From NCBI RefSeq assembly GCF_018873765.1, contig NC_057926.1:55689378-55753377 (forward strand): a stretch of 64,000 bases of DNA. Reading direction: 5' to 3'. The stretch's first letter is position 1. Every line of letters begins with the position of its first letter. Of the stretch, positions 1 to 10,939 are shown one piece after another. Made by a program: the position numbers and the translations under genes. Under the pieces are notes generated by a model. It made no database searches. It was not told the origin of the DNA and saw only the letters and a program-made list of their open reading frames with translations. The stretch comes from Telopea speciosissima (Eukaryota > Streptophyta > Magnoliopsida > Proteales > Proteaceae).

Positions 1-554
1 CTTGTCCGTGTCATTGCACTGTATCACTTCAAAGATTCTCTCAAGATCCCTTATAAATGTTACCGGGAAAAAGGAATCATGGGCCATCTTGTAGAAGGTT
101 GGAGGACGATGTTTCTGAAATCTCTCCGATAACCTAGCAGCATCCACCCAAGCCGGAGTCACCGCTTGGACCGAAGGAGCCACAGAAGTGGAAGGTAGAA
201 TAGGTGCTGGCACCTCTTGTGTCAAAGGAATTCCGGCAGTGGCTTGAGCCAGAGGAACACTAGGTACAGCAGAACCCACGGGCGGTGGGGAGGATTGACT
301 TGCACAGGAGGAGGCACTGGCTGCCTTTCCCTAACAAAGGCTTGGAACATAGCCGTCATGTTTTGCATAAATTGGCGCTGCTCTTGTTGCGCCTCCCTAT
401 GCTCTCGTTCCATGGATTGCAACCTATTGCTCAACAACGCGGCGACATTCGCATTATTATTAATTGGCGGTGCTACCGGTAAAACCGTATTCGAAGCCTC
501 ACCGGCCTCTTCCCTAGCAGGAGAACGGTTGGCATTTGACCGTGTATTAACCAT
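1..554 (-). pseudogene. Ty3/Gypsy retrotransposon gag, N-terminal part, frameshifted, cut by window edge
   Basis: This encodes the start of the Gag structural polyprotein of an LTR retrotransposon. The minus-strand frame opens with ATG at 554 (MVNTRSNANRSP), a start typical of plant Gypsy gag, and continues through a glutamine-rich helical stretch and a proline-rich linker to about position 270. There the original frame is lost, but a second minus frame carries the reading on to the window edge. That frame contains RFQKHRPPTF and RDLERIFEVI, which resemble the Retrotrans_gag core. One frameshift near 270-285 therefore breaks the gene. It lies downstream, on the minus strand, of the LTR at 3476-5985. 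Protease, RT and integrase would lie to the left, outside the window. The family call is firm; the Tat sub-group is inferred from the antisense ORF next door. Confidence 0.75.
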
Positions 555-1938
555 GGTTCACACCTGGTTACGATCCAACACCACATTATCGGCACAATAG
601 CAATATTAAGCAAACCAATCAAAAATCGATTTGCAAAGGTAAACATAGGTTACACGAGGGGTAAGGGAAGCAATTATGAGGGTAATAAACATTAGAAACA
701 AGTTGGTTAAGCAAAACAGGGCCAAAAACCTTTTCGCGGGGTCGGATTTACATGCGGTTTCACTAGGCCGCATCCGAGTGTAAATCCGACCTTCACAGAC
801 CAAAGGCTGGTCTCGGGAATCCGCGGATTCACAGTCGGATTCAAAATCTTGCATCCGAGTGTAAAACCGCATGGCCCAAAAACAGAATTTCTAACTCGAA
901 ACTCCTCTTCAAAACCCTATTTCCTATTTCTAAACACCCCCTACGCTCTGGAGAACCCAAAACCGCACTCGTTCCTTGCTCCCTTTCCCTTCTAGGTGGA
1001 TTTTTGGCACTCAATCCACGCACAACAGATCCGATCGAGTTCAGGTATGCCCTCTTCCCTCTCTATCGATCTATCTCTTTCTCCTTTCGACTTCTATTAT
1101 GGAGAAACCCCAAAATCCATTTCGGGTTTACAAGATTTGGGTTTTTTTGTTTTCTCCTAGCTAAATAGATGGATTATTGTCCATTCTCCATTCGTTTCCC
1201 ATCATATGCAACCTAGTTGAGGTATTTCCCCCAATTTTGCACCTTCACCATGGGTTTGGGTTGGATTTTGGTGAAATCCCAAAACCCTAACCGAAATTCT
1301 ATGTCTTTTTGCCCAATTCAAGTTCGGTTTTGCTAGGTAGGCTTGGTGTATATAATTTGGGGTTGTCTCAAGCCATTACTTATTTATTTCTTGCAAATTG
1401 GAACTTCAAGAATCACATCTGAATTTTCTTTTAGAGATTCAAGCATTATTTACTACAATTTAGCTCCATATATTGCTTGAACTAGGTATTTAGTATAAAC
1501 TTCATGTTCTAGGTATACTATGGCCATGTATGTATATTGTGTACTATATCATTCAACTTCCAACCAAATTCTGAAAATTTCCTCTTTGGGTTTCATAGTA
1601 TAATTTTTATCAATTCAGTCCAATTTTGTTTGAACTAAATGCTTGTATGATATAATGCTTCTCCAAGCATAATGTGGCCATGTACGTTTATCCTCTATGA
1701 TTGCATCTACATGTTGGCCATGCTTTCCCCTTTTCCCTAACTCCTTAGACCATTCACAACAAAATTGTCCTAGTACATTTCCTACTGTAATGTGGTTAAT
1801 CTGTTGTAGGAATCAAGTTCTAGGTTCTAATTCCTTGTCTCCTTTCATTGTATATCTACTTAGACCTTAATATCCAAGCATGGACTTAATGTGTTTCTGT
1901 ATTCTTGGCCTTCTTTGGTTGCAGGTTAGGGAATCTAA
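555..1938. other. Element leader between gag and antisense ORF; possible leader intron of the plus-strand ORF
   Basis: This non-coding part of the Gypsy element separates gag (minus) from the extra ORF (plus). On the plus strand there is a plausible splice donor after CAG at 1044 (GTATGC) and an acceptor at 1924 (GGTTGCAG) just before the ORF start. That would make an 880-bp intron in an antisense transcript with its own leader. The 741-872 part contains GTCGGAT/ATCCGAC-type repeats that recur in the LTR. The intron is inferred from the sites alone. Confidence 0.45.
741..872. repeat. GTCGGAT ... ATCCGAC repeats in the leader
   Basis: Two imperfect copies of a motif containing CCGAGTGTAAATCCGAC or close variants lie about 70 bp apart, each followed or preceded by TTCACAG. 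The same motif is tandemly repeated inside the LTR at 4941-5086. The GTCGGAT/ATCCGAC halves can pair, so each unit can form a small hairpin. Confidence 0.6.
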
Positions 1939-2880
1939 ATGGCTCCTAGAACAAGGCGTGCACGGGCCGAACAAGCTGCCCCAGCTGCTTTGGATGCACT
2001 ATGGTTCCAAGACCTAGAGAAACAGGAGATGTACCAAGACCACTTTCGCTTTAAGAGTATCTTGGAGGGGAGAGATGTGGTACTGGAAGACCTCAAGGCC
2101 TACAAAGTAGGGCCGAGATTTGAAGCACTGGGGTGGTCCAACCTCCTCAACCTTCCAGAGCCATTCTATCCCAAGCTCGTTCGTCACTTCTACGCCAACC
2201 TGCACACCGAGAACCTAGGCACGCGAGATTACCGGATCCTCTCTTATGTCAAGGGAGTCACCATATCCTTCACAGGGGCACAGTTGGCAGGCATCCTCAA
2301 TGTAGCTATCTGGGGAGAGAAGACCTACTGCGCACCATGGAAGAATCCCTACTCCTTTCTCAGGAGAGAGGCATACAGGGAATTATACAGGGAGCTTACA
2401 CGTGGGGCATTCGAGAAGAAAGTGCCTGAGACTTCTTTTGCCAATTCTCCCAGGATATTGAGCCGGATTGTGCAGCACAACATCGTGCCTATAGCAGTCA
2501 CCGCACCATGCCTTCCATCTTCGTAGGCTATGTGGCCTATCACCTCTACAAAGGCATTCCCATCTGCTGCCCTACATTATCATGCGGACCATGGATCATG
2601 CGGGCGAAATCCCAGGAGGAACTTAGATTTACCCTATGGGAGGTTGCTCACCACTATTTTTCAGCATTTTGGAGTTGACTTGAGTGAGGAGGATCAAGAC
2701 TTAACCGAAGATCCACCTCTAGATCGTAATGCAATGGCGAGGATGCAAGTGCGATGGATGCATATAGTGATGGGGAGCCATTGGTCCCAGCAGAGGGTCA
2801 CGGGCTCGAGCCTCGAGTGCAGGAGCCTCCTCCTCGCCGGTGTGCATGCGGCCTCTTCATCCCAAGATTGCTCCTAGTGG
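1939..2880 (+). pseudogene. Antisense extra ORF of the Gypsy element, 'putative plant transposon protein' domain, frameshifted
   Basis: The reading frame starts at ATG 1939 (MAPRTRRARAEQ) and runs to a stop at 2526. It contains FEALGWSNLL, FYANLHTENL and FTGAQLAGIL, the pattern of the plant-specific domain called putative plant transposon protein (Transposase_32-like). The expected continuation moves through two other frames: first GYVAYHLYKGIP from about 2505, then DLPYGRLLTTIFQHFGVDLS from about 2620. At least two indels therefore break it. It is on the strand opposite to gag and lies between the LTR and gag. That is the layout reported for additional ORFs of Tat-lineage Gypsy elements. Its biochemical function is unknown; despite the name no transposase motif is visible. 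Confidence 0.7.
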
Positions 2881-3465
2881 GTCTAACATCGACAGGATTC
2901 TTGCAACTCGAGCCGGATGAGCACCGATGGCTCGGGGGTTTGAAGGAGTGAACACTAGGCTCGATGCATCGAGACGGACGCATGGAGAGCCTCGGCGGCA
3001 GATGGAGGACTTGCACTCCTACCTCCATGATGAGGGCACAGAGGATGAGCCCAGTAGTGATGATGAGATGGAGCAGTAGACCTCCTGTCCATTCCCACCA
3101 TGCTCTCAATGGACCCCTAGCTTTTTGTCTTACCATGCAGCAAATTTATTTTTTTCTTTTTCTTGGTTGTAAGAACTCGAAGTCTACGATTCGGCTGAAT
3201 TTTGTTGTAATCACTCGTTTGGCTTATGGAAATGTTTCACAGCTGGAATTAAGGAATATATATATAAATATAAACACATGTCTTTTCCTTCCACTGTTGT
3301 GCCTATTATTTGCTATTGTCTTCGGCTTTCTCCCTAAGCTAGTCTTCTCCCTAGCATTCACACACATTCCAATTATGCATTGTTGGATGCTTTTAACTTA
3401 GCAACCTATTGTGGAGAGTAAATCACAAATCCGCTAGATCGTGGTCAGTGCAGAGCATCTCGCTC
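2881..3465. other. Element leader between LTR and antisense ORF
   Basis: No protein of recognisable family is present on either strand. The plus strand may carry the end of the decayed extra ORF and its 3' untranslated part, since stops appear in all frames after about 2950. It is treated as internal sequence of the minus-strand Gypsy element because it sits between the primer-binding site and the extra ORF. Confidence 0.45.
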
Positions 3466-3472
3466 GATACCA
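3466..3472 (-). other. Primer-binding site, tRNA-Met-like
   Basis: On the minus strand, three bases after the presumed LTR end, the sequence reads TGGTATCGAGC. This matches the usual plant primer site TGGTATCAGAGC with one base missing. It would anneal the 3' end of initiator tRNA-Met to prime minus-strand cDNA synthesis. Its position fixes the LTR boundary at 3476 and the orientation of the element as minus. Confidence 0.6.
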
Positions 3473-3475
3473 CGC

Positions 3476-5985
3476 TGTCACGCCCCCATCCCAACAAGGG
3501 ATATAATATCATATAAAGGGTGACTAGGACGACGCGTGTCATCCTACTAAACCGCCCGGATCACCGACACAGTGTCCCAACGCATACATATCCAATATTA
3601 ACACGATATAATATTAGAATGCGAGAAAGAGGAATATTACATTCCAATGATCGTAGTATTGCGGAAGCATATAAATCGAATAGTTACAAGATGTTCAAAG
3701 CTAGATGATAAATACGAAGAATTAGTTACATTTCCAATGATCATCTAATAACTATCAAAAATGGTATTACAGTAAGTATTTCACCATAGGCCTTAGCCTC
3801 AAAAGTAATCAAAAGGGGATCGAGTCCCGAATATCCTCACGGCCCGTAGGCACAATCATCGCAAGGACACCCGTCGCCATGTTCCTCAAACACGGCCTCC
3901 GGTTCCTCCTCACCGATCTCATCGTATCCCGAGGGCTGAACTCCAAGTCCCGCGAGATATCCGTCACCGCACCATAATCTAAAAAATGTGCGCACGAGGG
4001 GTTAGCTCCACCGAGCCGGTGAGGGGATGGGAATGCACAACACGCAATTCACATAGTCCAATGATGCATGCACATGTTAAGTCCATTTTTCCACCTAACA
4101 AACAACTAAGTCAATGGCATATGCTACTCGTGACAACTCGGGAGACACTCGTGGGTCACTTAACTTATCGCCACAATGAAACCTCAATTGTCACGTGAGA
4201 CCTACGCCGATCGAAGCCTCCAAGACCACTCGGTGGCGGACCCACGATAACCAATACTACCATGACTGGCCTCTCCCACCTCCACAGAATCCGGTGTACT
4301 GATTACCCAACACCTAAACCCCTGTTGGTAAGGGTCGTAGCATAAGGGTGTGAAATCCTAGCCACAAATATACTACATGCAAGTCCTATCGCCCGAGAGG
4401 TAATCGGGCGCATCAACTTTTCATCCGGTTTAGTGCCCTACACAAGACGGCACGGCGCATACGATTCAACATGACATTCAACAAATTTCTTCATAAATGT
4501 ATATAGTGTTCGGGTTAGCGCACCGTACCCATCGGCACCGAGACCCATCAAGATACAACATTACCAATCAACATTATAACAAATAGATATAAAATTATGC
4601 AATATGCGCAAACATGCTTATTAATTATAATGAGTACATAATATATAGTGCAATAGTAATAACAAGCCCAAACAACCAAACCCACTCACTCGTATACGCC
4701 AAGCACCACGATTATCGCTTGTCGCCTCGATCAAGCAATAAGCCACAAAAGTGAATATTTTAACCTATACAAGGAGTGGAATAAGGTTAAACGAGCGAAG
4801 GGAACGGATCCCCAAAAGGTCTCCCATAAACACTTAAGTATAAGGTTTCAGAGACGAAGTGGTTGCAGGAGTGGTTTCATGCCCAAATTCCGCAACCACA
4901 TGTAAATCCTAGGAAACCAGGGGTTCGGGACGGTTTTAGTCAAGGTCGGATGCGGATGTGGTTTCAGAAAAACTGAATCCGAGTGTAAATCCGAGCTTCA
5001 CAGGGGCTCAGGACAATTTTTGCCAAGGTCGGATGCAGATGTGGTTTCAGAAAAACTGAATCCGAGTGTAAATCCGACCTTCACAGAATCCATCTCGGGA
5101 AGGTAATTTCAGGGTGGTTTCTTGCAGGTCCGAACCCACATGTAACCCTCACACCTTCAGGTCCAAAAATCCAAAGGATTCCCCTCCAAGGACCCCATTT
5201 CAAGTGGTTTTAAAGCACAAGGACTTCTAGAAAACTCCATCCTAAGCTCATTAGGGTCCAACCTTAAATCTCTCAAATGGCAATGAGAACCCTCACATTA
5301 GAGCTCATAATGGAGTGAACTAACTCCACCATAGCTTGGCTTTAAAGCTCCATCTACTCCCTAGGTTCCAAGAGAGATCTAGGTCAATCTCTCCCATTAC
5401 CCAACCCCTTTTTGAAATCCAAAATAGAAGAAGGAAGAAGCTTACCTACCCCCCAAGATGAGAGCTCCACGATTTCTGGCCCAAGAGATGGGGTCTCCAC
5501 CTTCCTCCAAGCCTCTCTCTCCTTCCTCTTTCTCTTCCTCTCCTCTTTCTCTCCTCTTTCTCTCCTCCACGATTTAGGGTAGAAGAGGATGTTGAAGAAG
5601 AAGTGATGTTCTCTCTCTCCCTCATGGACTCATTTATAACAAATGGGTCTATGGGTACCCTTAGTCAAATGGGTCATGAGGCCTAATGGGTCGACCCATT
5701 AGTCCTATGTGGGTAAGTGGATGGAATAACCCATCATTGGGTCAATAGGTTATATGGGCCTGCCCACAACCTCAATTAGGGAAAAGCCCATTCTTAGATG
5801 GGTTCATATGAGATGGGCTTAAGTCCCCAATGTACTTCCTAAAGGTACGCGGGACCCGAACTTAAATTATTCCCTTCTCTCATGAAATAGCTCGAGCGGT
5901 TCAAGCCCGGACCCGCACTTCGAGGTTACCAAGGGAAGAATAATTAATAAGACTTGAGGCTAGAACTTACTTTTCCCCCTGTCAT
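3476..5985 (-). mobile_element. 5' LTR of the minus-strand Ty3/Gypsy element (about 2.5 kb)
   Basis: The plus-strand left border is TGTCACGCCCC, which on the minus strand is an LTR end in TGACA followed by the primer-binding site. A TATA-like TTATAAATG on the minus strand near 5633, upstream of a C/T-rich tract (5510-5580), fits a U3 promoter and transcription start. No protein-coding gene is visible in it. The right border is only approximate: the likely limit is near 5975-5985, beside an exon-like sequence. The partner LTR is outside the window, so target-site duplication and LTR identity cannot be checked. Confidence 0.55.
4941..5086. repeat. Two tandem 83-bp-period repeats in the LTR
   Basis: Two nearly identical units (4941-5003 and 5024-5086) read CAAGGTCGGATGC, then GTGGTTTCAGAAAAACTG, then AATCCGAGTGTAAATCCGA and TTCACAG. 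Each unit can fold through GTCGGAT/ATCCGAC pairing. Related units occur at 741-872 near gag. Placement inside the LTR suggests a tandem array, possibly regulatory; that role is inference. Confidence 0.7.
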
Positions 5986-5995
5986 GGTTTATTAC

Positions 5996-6268
5996 CCATG
6001 ACCCCGAACAGCTTCGCCACGGCAACGCTAAGCTCATCACCGAACGAAATATCCAGCTGAGGTGACGGTCCAGGATGCTCTCTCCTGAACTCCTCGTTTC
6101 CCGGGCTGGTACTTGGAGGATAGTCGACGAAGTCGCCGTCCACGAACTTTCCCCACTGGCGGTTGAGGAATCTTTCCTCCACAGGCAAACCCGTGCTGTG
6201 GTCAACGATTTTGTAGCTAGGTTTGACCATCATGGAGAACAGGTCACCAGCATACATGGCAGCGATAT
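5996..6268 (-). CDS. Orphan exon-like coding segment, unrecognised family
   Basis: A minus-strand segment of 273 bp is open throughout and bounded by a possible acceptor (GTAG at 6272-6269) and a possible donor (ATGG then GTAAT at 5995). It encodes about 91 residues, beginning near IAAMYAGDLFSMM and including RFLNRQWGKFVDGDF, YPPSTSPGNEEF and ELSVAVAKLFGVM. The composition (W, F, D, P rich, no low complexity) looks like a real folded protein, but I do not recognise the family. No companion exons are visible on the minus strand up to 8 kb. The LTR begins just beyond its 3' side, so the element may have separated it from the rest of a gene. It may be a gene relic. Confidence 0.35.
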
Positions 6269-8125
6269 CTACACGTCACGAGAAGAAATGATATTTAATT
6301 ATATCCCGGGGTACGGGTATAACAATTTCACCTCCCAGATGACGTTCTTTCTCCCATTTAATATATAATAATACGAAAGGATCAGAAAAGCTCAATTACT
6401 TTGGCCCTTCGGGGGCCTGTGCACCCAAAAAAATATATATATATTGGACCACTCCAATATAATTTTGTCTTGCGTCCATTATGTTGTTTAGTCTTCAGTT
6501 GAGTAAGTAGTAACGTATAAAAGTATAATTAACACAAAACAAGGGAGTGGAGTGAATAAGGAGTTTTGAACTTTATTATAGAATCTAAGATGCCTACGTT
6601 GATCTATTATAAGTTGGGCCCATCATCACCCCTCACATAGGACAATAGATCAGTCTCCTAACATTTTATACTTGGAACAAATTTTTCTGTTGTACACAAG
6701 TCCTTATTGATGCCCTGCCCACAGACTGGGCTTTAGAGACTTACTTTAATTCTTCCTTCTTATTGTTTAATCAGGAAAAAAAAAAAAAAAAAAAAAAAGG
6801 GGATCTTAGGTCCAAAAATTCTTCTCTCTTATCTTCCTTCTGTTAACTATTCCTTTCCAATCTTATTCTCAGTGAAAACATGTGTGGGCTTTGGCCCACA
6901 GGAAAGTGGAGCCTAAAAGTTGGGCTTTATGGCTTTGTAGGGCAGGTGATCTTTAATTTAGAAAAGGCTGTTTAGATCATGGTTTTAAGGTTTTTTTTTT
7001 TTTTTTTTTTTTTTTGATAAATCATGGTTTTATGTATTGGACATGGATCAGTCATATTGGGCAATTCGTATCAGTACCGATCCGCAAATGTGATTCTCCA
7101 CTTCAACTAAAGTTACTAGAGAGTCTAAACTAGGGCTTTAAAACAAGGAATCGGAATCAAATCAATTTTGATCCGGCTTCATTTTGAATTGGTCAGAATC
7201 GATGGGGAATCAGTAAAAATTGGCTAGATTTTGTCTGAACCCTAGAAACTCAATGTAAATTTGTGATTCGGGAATGATAGCAATCAGGATCAAAATTGGT
7301 CAATTCCAATTTAAATCAGTCAAATTGATCAATCTAATTCCGATTTTTAAGTTATCTAAACTCTTCATACCAGGGAGATTTAGAAAATCGCTGGCTGATT
7401 CTTATTTCGGCCAATTATGTACAAACACTAAGGTTAGGTCATTTTTTAAGCTGAATCCTACCAATCCTCGATCAATCCGATCCAAATCATTATCAGCCAG
7501 GACCAATACTGTACCTGACGATCCTAGTAGTATTCCTCATATGTCATGGGCATGGTTTTAGGAATCAATATTGAATCGGTTGGATTGATCAATTTATATA
7601 AGTATCTGCCGGTAACGATACAAGACAAATATTTTTTTTTTCTCATAAGAAAATCAGTATTTTTTAGCAAAGTTGAGCCGGTATGGCCCGATATAACCAA
7701 TATAAATCAGTTTATCGGTATCGGCGGCCACAAATCCATGGTCATAGGCATTCATGAATCATGACTCACGTAACTTATATCTTTTCTCAACTCTCCCTTT
7801 TATTGAATATTGATAAAGATAACGAATTTCTACCCAAAAATAATAAAAATTAATTTAATGAGTGTACGGAACAAGGAAGCGTGTCATCTCACCCTTGATA
7901 TCACATCAGTAGCTCTTCAAATGTCTATTGGGTTGGCGTTGTTTTCATCCTGTGACGTTTGAAGTTGAGTGCAATGAAACCCTTGTACCGTTGGATCTCA
8001 ACTGTTTTGGCGCCATCAAGCAATGCTGTTTAGAAAAGGTCGAAAGGGGAAGCAAAGGCACCGTCGTCTATCATAGAATCTTGGAAGTTAGAATTAGAAC
8101 CCTAAAAACTTCTTGAGAGGAGATC
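6269..8125. other. Intergenic, repeat remnants
   Basis: No gene is supported here. It contains two homopolymer runs (A about 6777-6798, T about 6990-7014). Between about 7020 and 7745 are degenerate GTATCGG-rich sequences flanked by ATCATGGTTTTA and CCATGGTCATAG. This resembles the GTATCGG MITE family seen elsewhere in the window. The last 200 bp before 8126 should contain the promoter and 5' leader of the first permease exon, but I see no clear TATA box. Confidence 0.5.
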
Positions 8126-8804
8126 ATGGAGAGAGTGATTAAGATTTCAGAAGCTTATGAGGCTCCGTACCTTCCTCTCCAGGACTTGGACAATTCTAGC
8201 TTCAATCAGCTGGGACACGAGCAAAAGCTCAATCGCAGCCTTGGGTACGTCTTTATCCTCTCCTCTTTCCTCGCTCTTCTTTCTGATTCTGCATTTACTG
8301 AGTTGAGTTTCTTGTAGATTTCTAAGCTAGAATTTCAAATTTAGCTTTGTGACTCTGTTTTCTTCTTTACAGAATAAAACAGAAAAAAAGTTTAATCTTT
8401 CCAAAGACATTGTTGGAGAATCTAGAGCTTCGTTTTAAGCTTTTTTTTTTTTTTTTTTTTAGTTGAAGCTTGATTTTAGATCTTAGACGATACTTTGAGT
8501 TCTAATTTTCTGAGTTAGGGTTTTTCCATTCTGTGTGCCTCAGCGTTCTATCGAATTTCGCCGTGTCATTCTCAATCATATCGGTGCTCGGCGGTTTGAC
8601 GACAACGTTCAGTACAGGTCTAACGTTCGGTGGGACGGTGACGATAATCTATGGATTTCCAATTGCAGGCTTCTTCACCCTCATCGTAGGTCTGGCCATG
8701 GCCGAGATCTGCTCTGCCTATCCAACCTCCGGTGGGCTTTACTACTGGAGCGGAAAGCTCAGCGGCAGCGAGTGGGGCCCTTTCGCTTCTTGGGTTACTG
8801 GCTG
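8126..8804 (+). CDS. BAT1-type amino-acid/GABA permease, first two coding exons only (partial duplicate)
   Basis: Exon 1 is 8126-8244 (MERVIKISEAYEAP ... NRSLG, donor GTACGT) and exon 2 is 8544-8804 (after CTCAG, ending at GTACGC). Exon 2 encodes SNFAVSFSIISVL, MAEICSAYPTSGGLYYWSGK and PFASWVTGW. This is the start of the APC-family permease fold, with the first two membrane segments. It has the same length (261 bp) and intron phase as exon 2 of the complete gene at 16775. The two exon-2 peptides agree at 61 of 87 residues by hand count. No exons 3-8 are visible before 16775. It may be a truncated gene, or an alternative 5' exon pair spliced to exon 3 at 19066. Both exons are free of stops and frameshifts. 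Confidence 0.75.
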
Positions 8805-9292
8805 GTACGCTTCTCTACAACTTGATCCTACAATCTCACTGCAACCCTTTCAATCTATTAGCTGTTAGATGCGAATCAAGTATATGCTTGTTACAAGAGA
8901 TTCTAATCCTGCGCTCCAAAGCCTTATATGCTAAAATTTGCACGCAAATCCTGTAACTATAAACAACACTCCACAAATTTTGAATACGAACATAGATGTG
9001 ACAAACCAATAAATTAATAGAGATTCTCAATTCCAACTCTAGATTCGAGAATCCTAAATCATCATCAAGACTTACTTGGTCTTGTATATTACTGAAATTA
9101 ATAAAATAAATAAATAAATACTCAAATAAGTCTTTGTCATGATGGAATAATAGAAAAATGAACCCAAAAAAAAGAGATTAAATTTGAGGGATTCGCTAGG
9201 CTTAGTTCATGTTTATCATAGTGATTGTGTAAAGTAATGACTTTGGAGATAGTATTTTGACCATGTTTATGTGATGTTGTGGATCCTTGTTG
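8805..9292. other. Intron-like or intergenic sequence after partial permease
   Basis: This AT-rich sequence has a short AAAT microsatellite near 9098-9120 and no coding signal. It starts with a usable splice donor (GTACGC at 8805), so it is the beginning of whatever intron follows the second permease exon. Confidence 0.5.
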
Positions 9293-9300
9293 GTGTTGAT

Positions 9301-9746
9301 TAGGGATATAAATGGATTTCCATTTGTGTTCGAATCGGTTTAGGGGTTTCAAATCTTGAATTTGGGTTTCCAAAAAATATCCAATTCCGTTCGAAAGATA
9401 ATGGATTTGGATTCAGATAGTGCCATTTTGAATCGGATAAATATTCGAATAATTTACTATCTGATTATAAAATATGATTAGTTTAATAAAAAATATATAT
9501 ATTACTATATGACCTTTATTTATAAACACTTTTATAAGGATATTTTGATAGTCGGCGTCGAAATCAATAATCAGGGTAAAAAATTCGTAATTGATCAGAT
9601 CGAATAATATTCGAATATCCGATAAACTCCCGAATTTGGATATGATATTAGTTTTTAAAATTTTGTCTATGAATATGTCATTTGGTAAACAGATTTGAAT
9701 TCGGACAGTAATACATCTTAACTAAATCCAATCCATTACATTCCTA
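9301..9746. mobile_element. Non-autonomous hAT-type element, 446 bp, with 8-bp target duplication
   Basis: The ends are TAGGGATATAAATGGAT on the left and ATCCATTACATTCCTA on the right, imperfect terminal inverted repeats. The element is flanked on both sides by the perfect 8-bp direct repeat GTGTTGAT (9293-9300 and 9747-9754), the duplication length of hAT insertions. The interior is AT-rich with ATTCGAAT/GGATTTGGAT repeats and no ORF. It lies 3' of the partial permease exon. Confidence 0.8.
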
Positions 9747-9754
9747 GTGTTGAT

Positions 9755-10531
9755 AGTATTATCTTAATGGGAAAGCATCATTCAAATGAGATCATCATAC
9801 CACAACCACCAAAAAAAAAAAAAAAAAGGGGTATCTGTAATTTATAATTCTCTTCTCTAAGCCTATTAAAGCAACAGCTCTCGTCTCTTCCCTATTCTTG
9901 ACTTTTGCAAGTCCGGATCACAATCCATAATCTACAATCTAAACTTAGACAACCCCCATAATCTAATCTTTCTTACAATGACTCTTGCTATGTTCCCTGG
10001 TATGATACAGTCTTGGCATACTTTGCTTGTGGGAACTTATTAATCTTTTTTTGGCCCAAGCGTGGTTGTACTTCCTGCGCAGACGCCCCAGAGTAGACCA
10101 AGGCTCAAGCCAATCCTAAGTCTGTTTTTTTAATGAGTAAAAGATCCTCATGCTGATGGTGTGGAGATTATTTCCCATATCCTAAGTCTTCATGACCTTG
10201 TGGGTATTCACAAATCGATTCTTATGGTTTGGCATTGAAGCTAGAGCATTTCCTATATCTTCTCATGAAGTGATTTTTTATTTATTTTTTTAGGAAAGAG
10301 AAAAAATAAAAATAAAAATAATAATTATATGTAGAAGTATTAGTTAATTTATTAGCTAAGGAGCCCATGGCTGTTTCTATTGGTCCGACAAATCCGCTTA
10401 TCTAGCATTGTTATTCCATGGGCCACGTTGGGCCCATGTTTTAGCCTAAAGTAGTGGGCTGGGCCAAGGCCGCGCACCGTTCTTAAGTCCTTAGCTTGCT
10501 CTATTAAGGCCAGCACTATGAGGGATCGAGG
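9755..10531. other. Intergenic, nothing coding seen
   Basis: AT-rich sequence with an A17-type run near 9811-9827 and A-rich low complexity at 10298-10325. No ORF, RNA gene or clear repeat border is visible. Confidence 0.5.
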
Positions 10532-10707
10532 GATCATTATCGGCTCCACTTCCCAGACATGTCCATTTTCTCAAGTTTCTCAAATAGGGGGTAGAAATGA
10601 CCATCCTACCCCTACCCAACCACACTGCTCGGGTGGGGTCCATCCCCACCCCCTCTATTAGAGGCACTTGAGGAAATGGAGCGGGCAGAAAATGGAGCAG
10701 ATAATTT
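10532..10707. mobile_element. MITE with about 50-bp terminal inverted repeats
   Basis: The left part (ATTATCGGCTCCACTT ... CTCAAGTTTCTCAAATAG) is the inverted, imperfect copy of the right part (CTATTAGAGGCACTTGAGG ... GGAGCAGATAATTTTCC). The centre has GGTGGGGTCCATCC and ATGACCATCCTACCCC, also found in the MITEs at 15909 and 57961. I found no convincing target duplication here. Confidence 0.65.
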
Positions 10708-10939
10708 TCCACCCTACGAGAGCTGTCAAATTGCCAAGGCTACTACACAAAGGTACTTACGTAATGTCTAGGAGATAGTAGAGGGCGTTTGGGTTTAAAA
10801 CCATGAGACTGGTTTAGATATTTCATGCGATGAACCTTCATGGGTAGTAGATAGGCTAATATTTGAATAAGGATGCAGAGGGAAGTTGAGTATTGAGTAA
10901 TAGTAGGACTTAGGAAGGATGACGCCACATGACGGTTTT

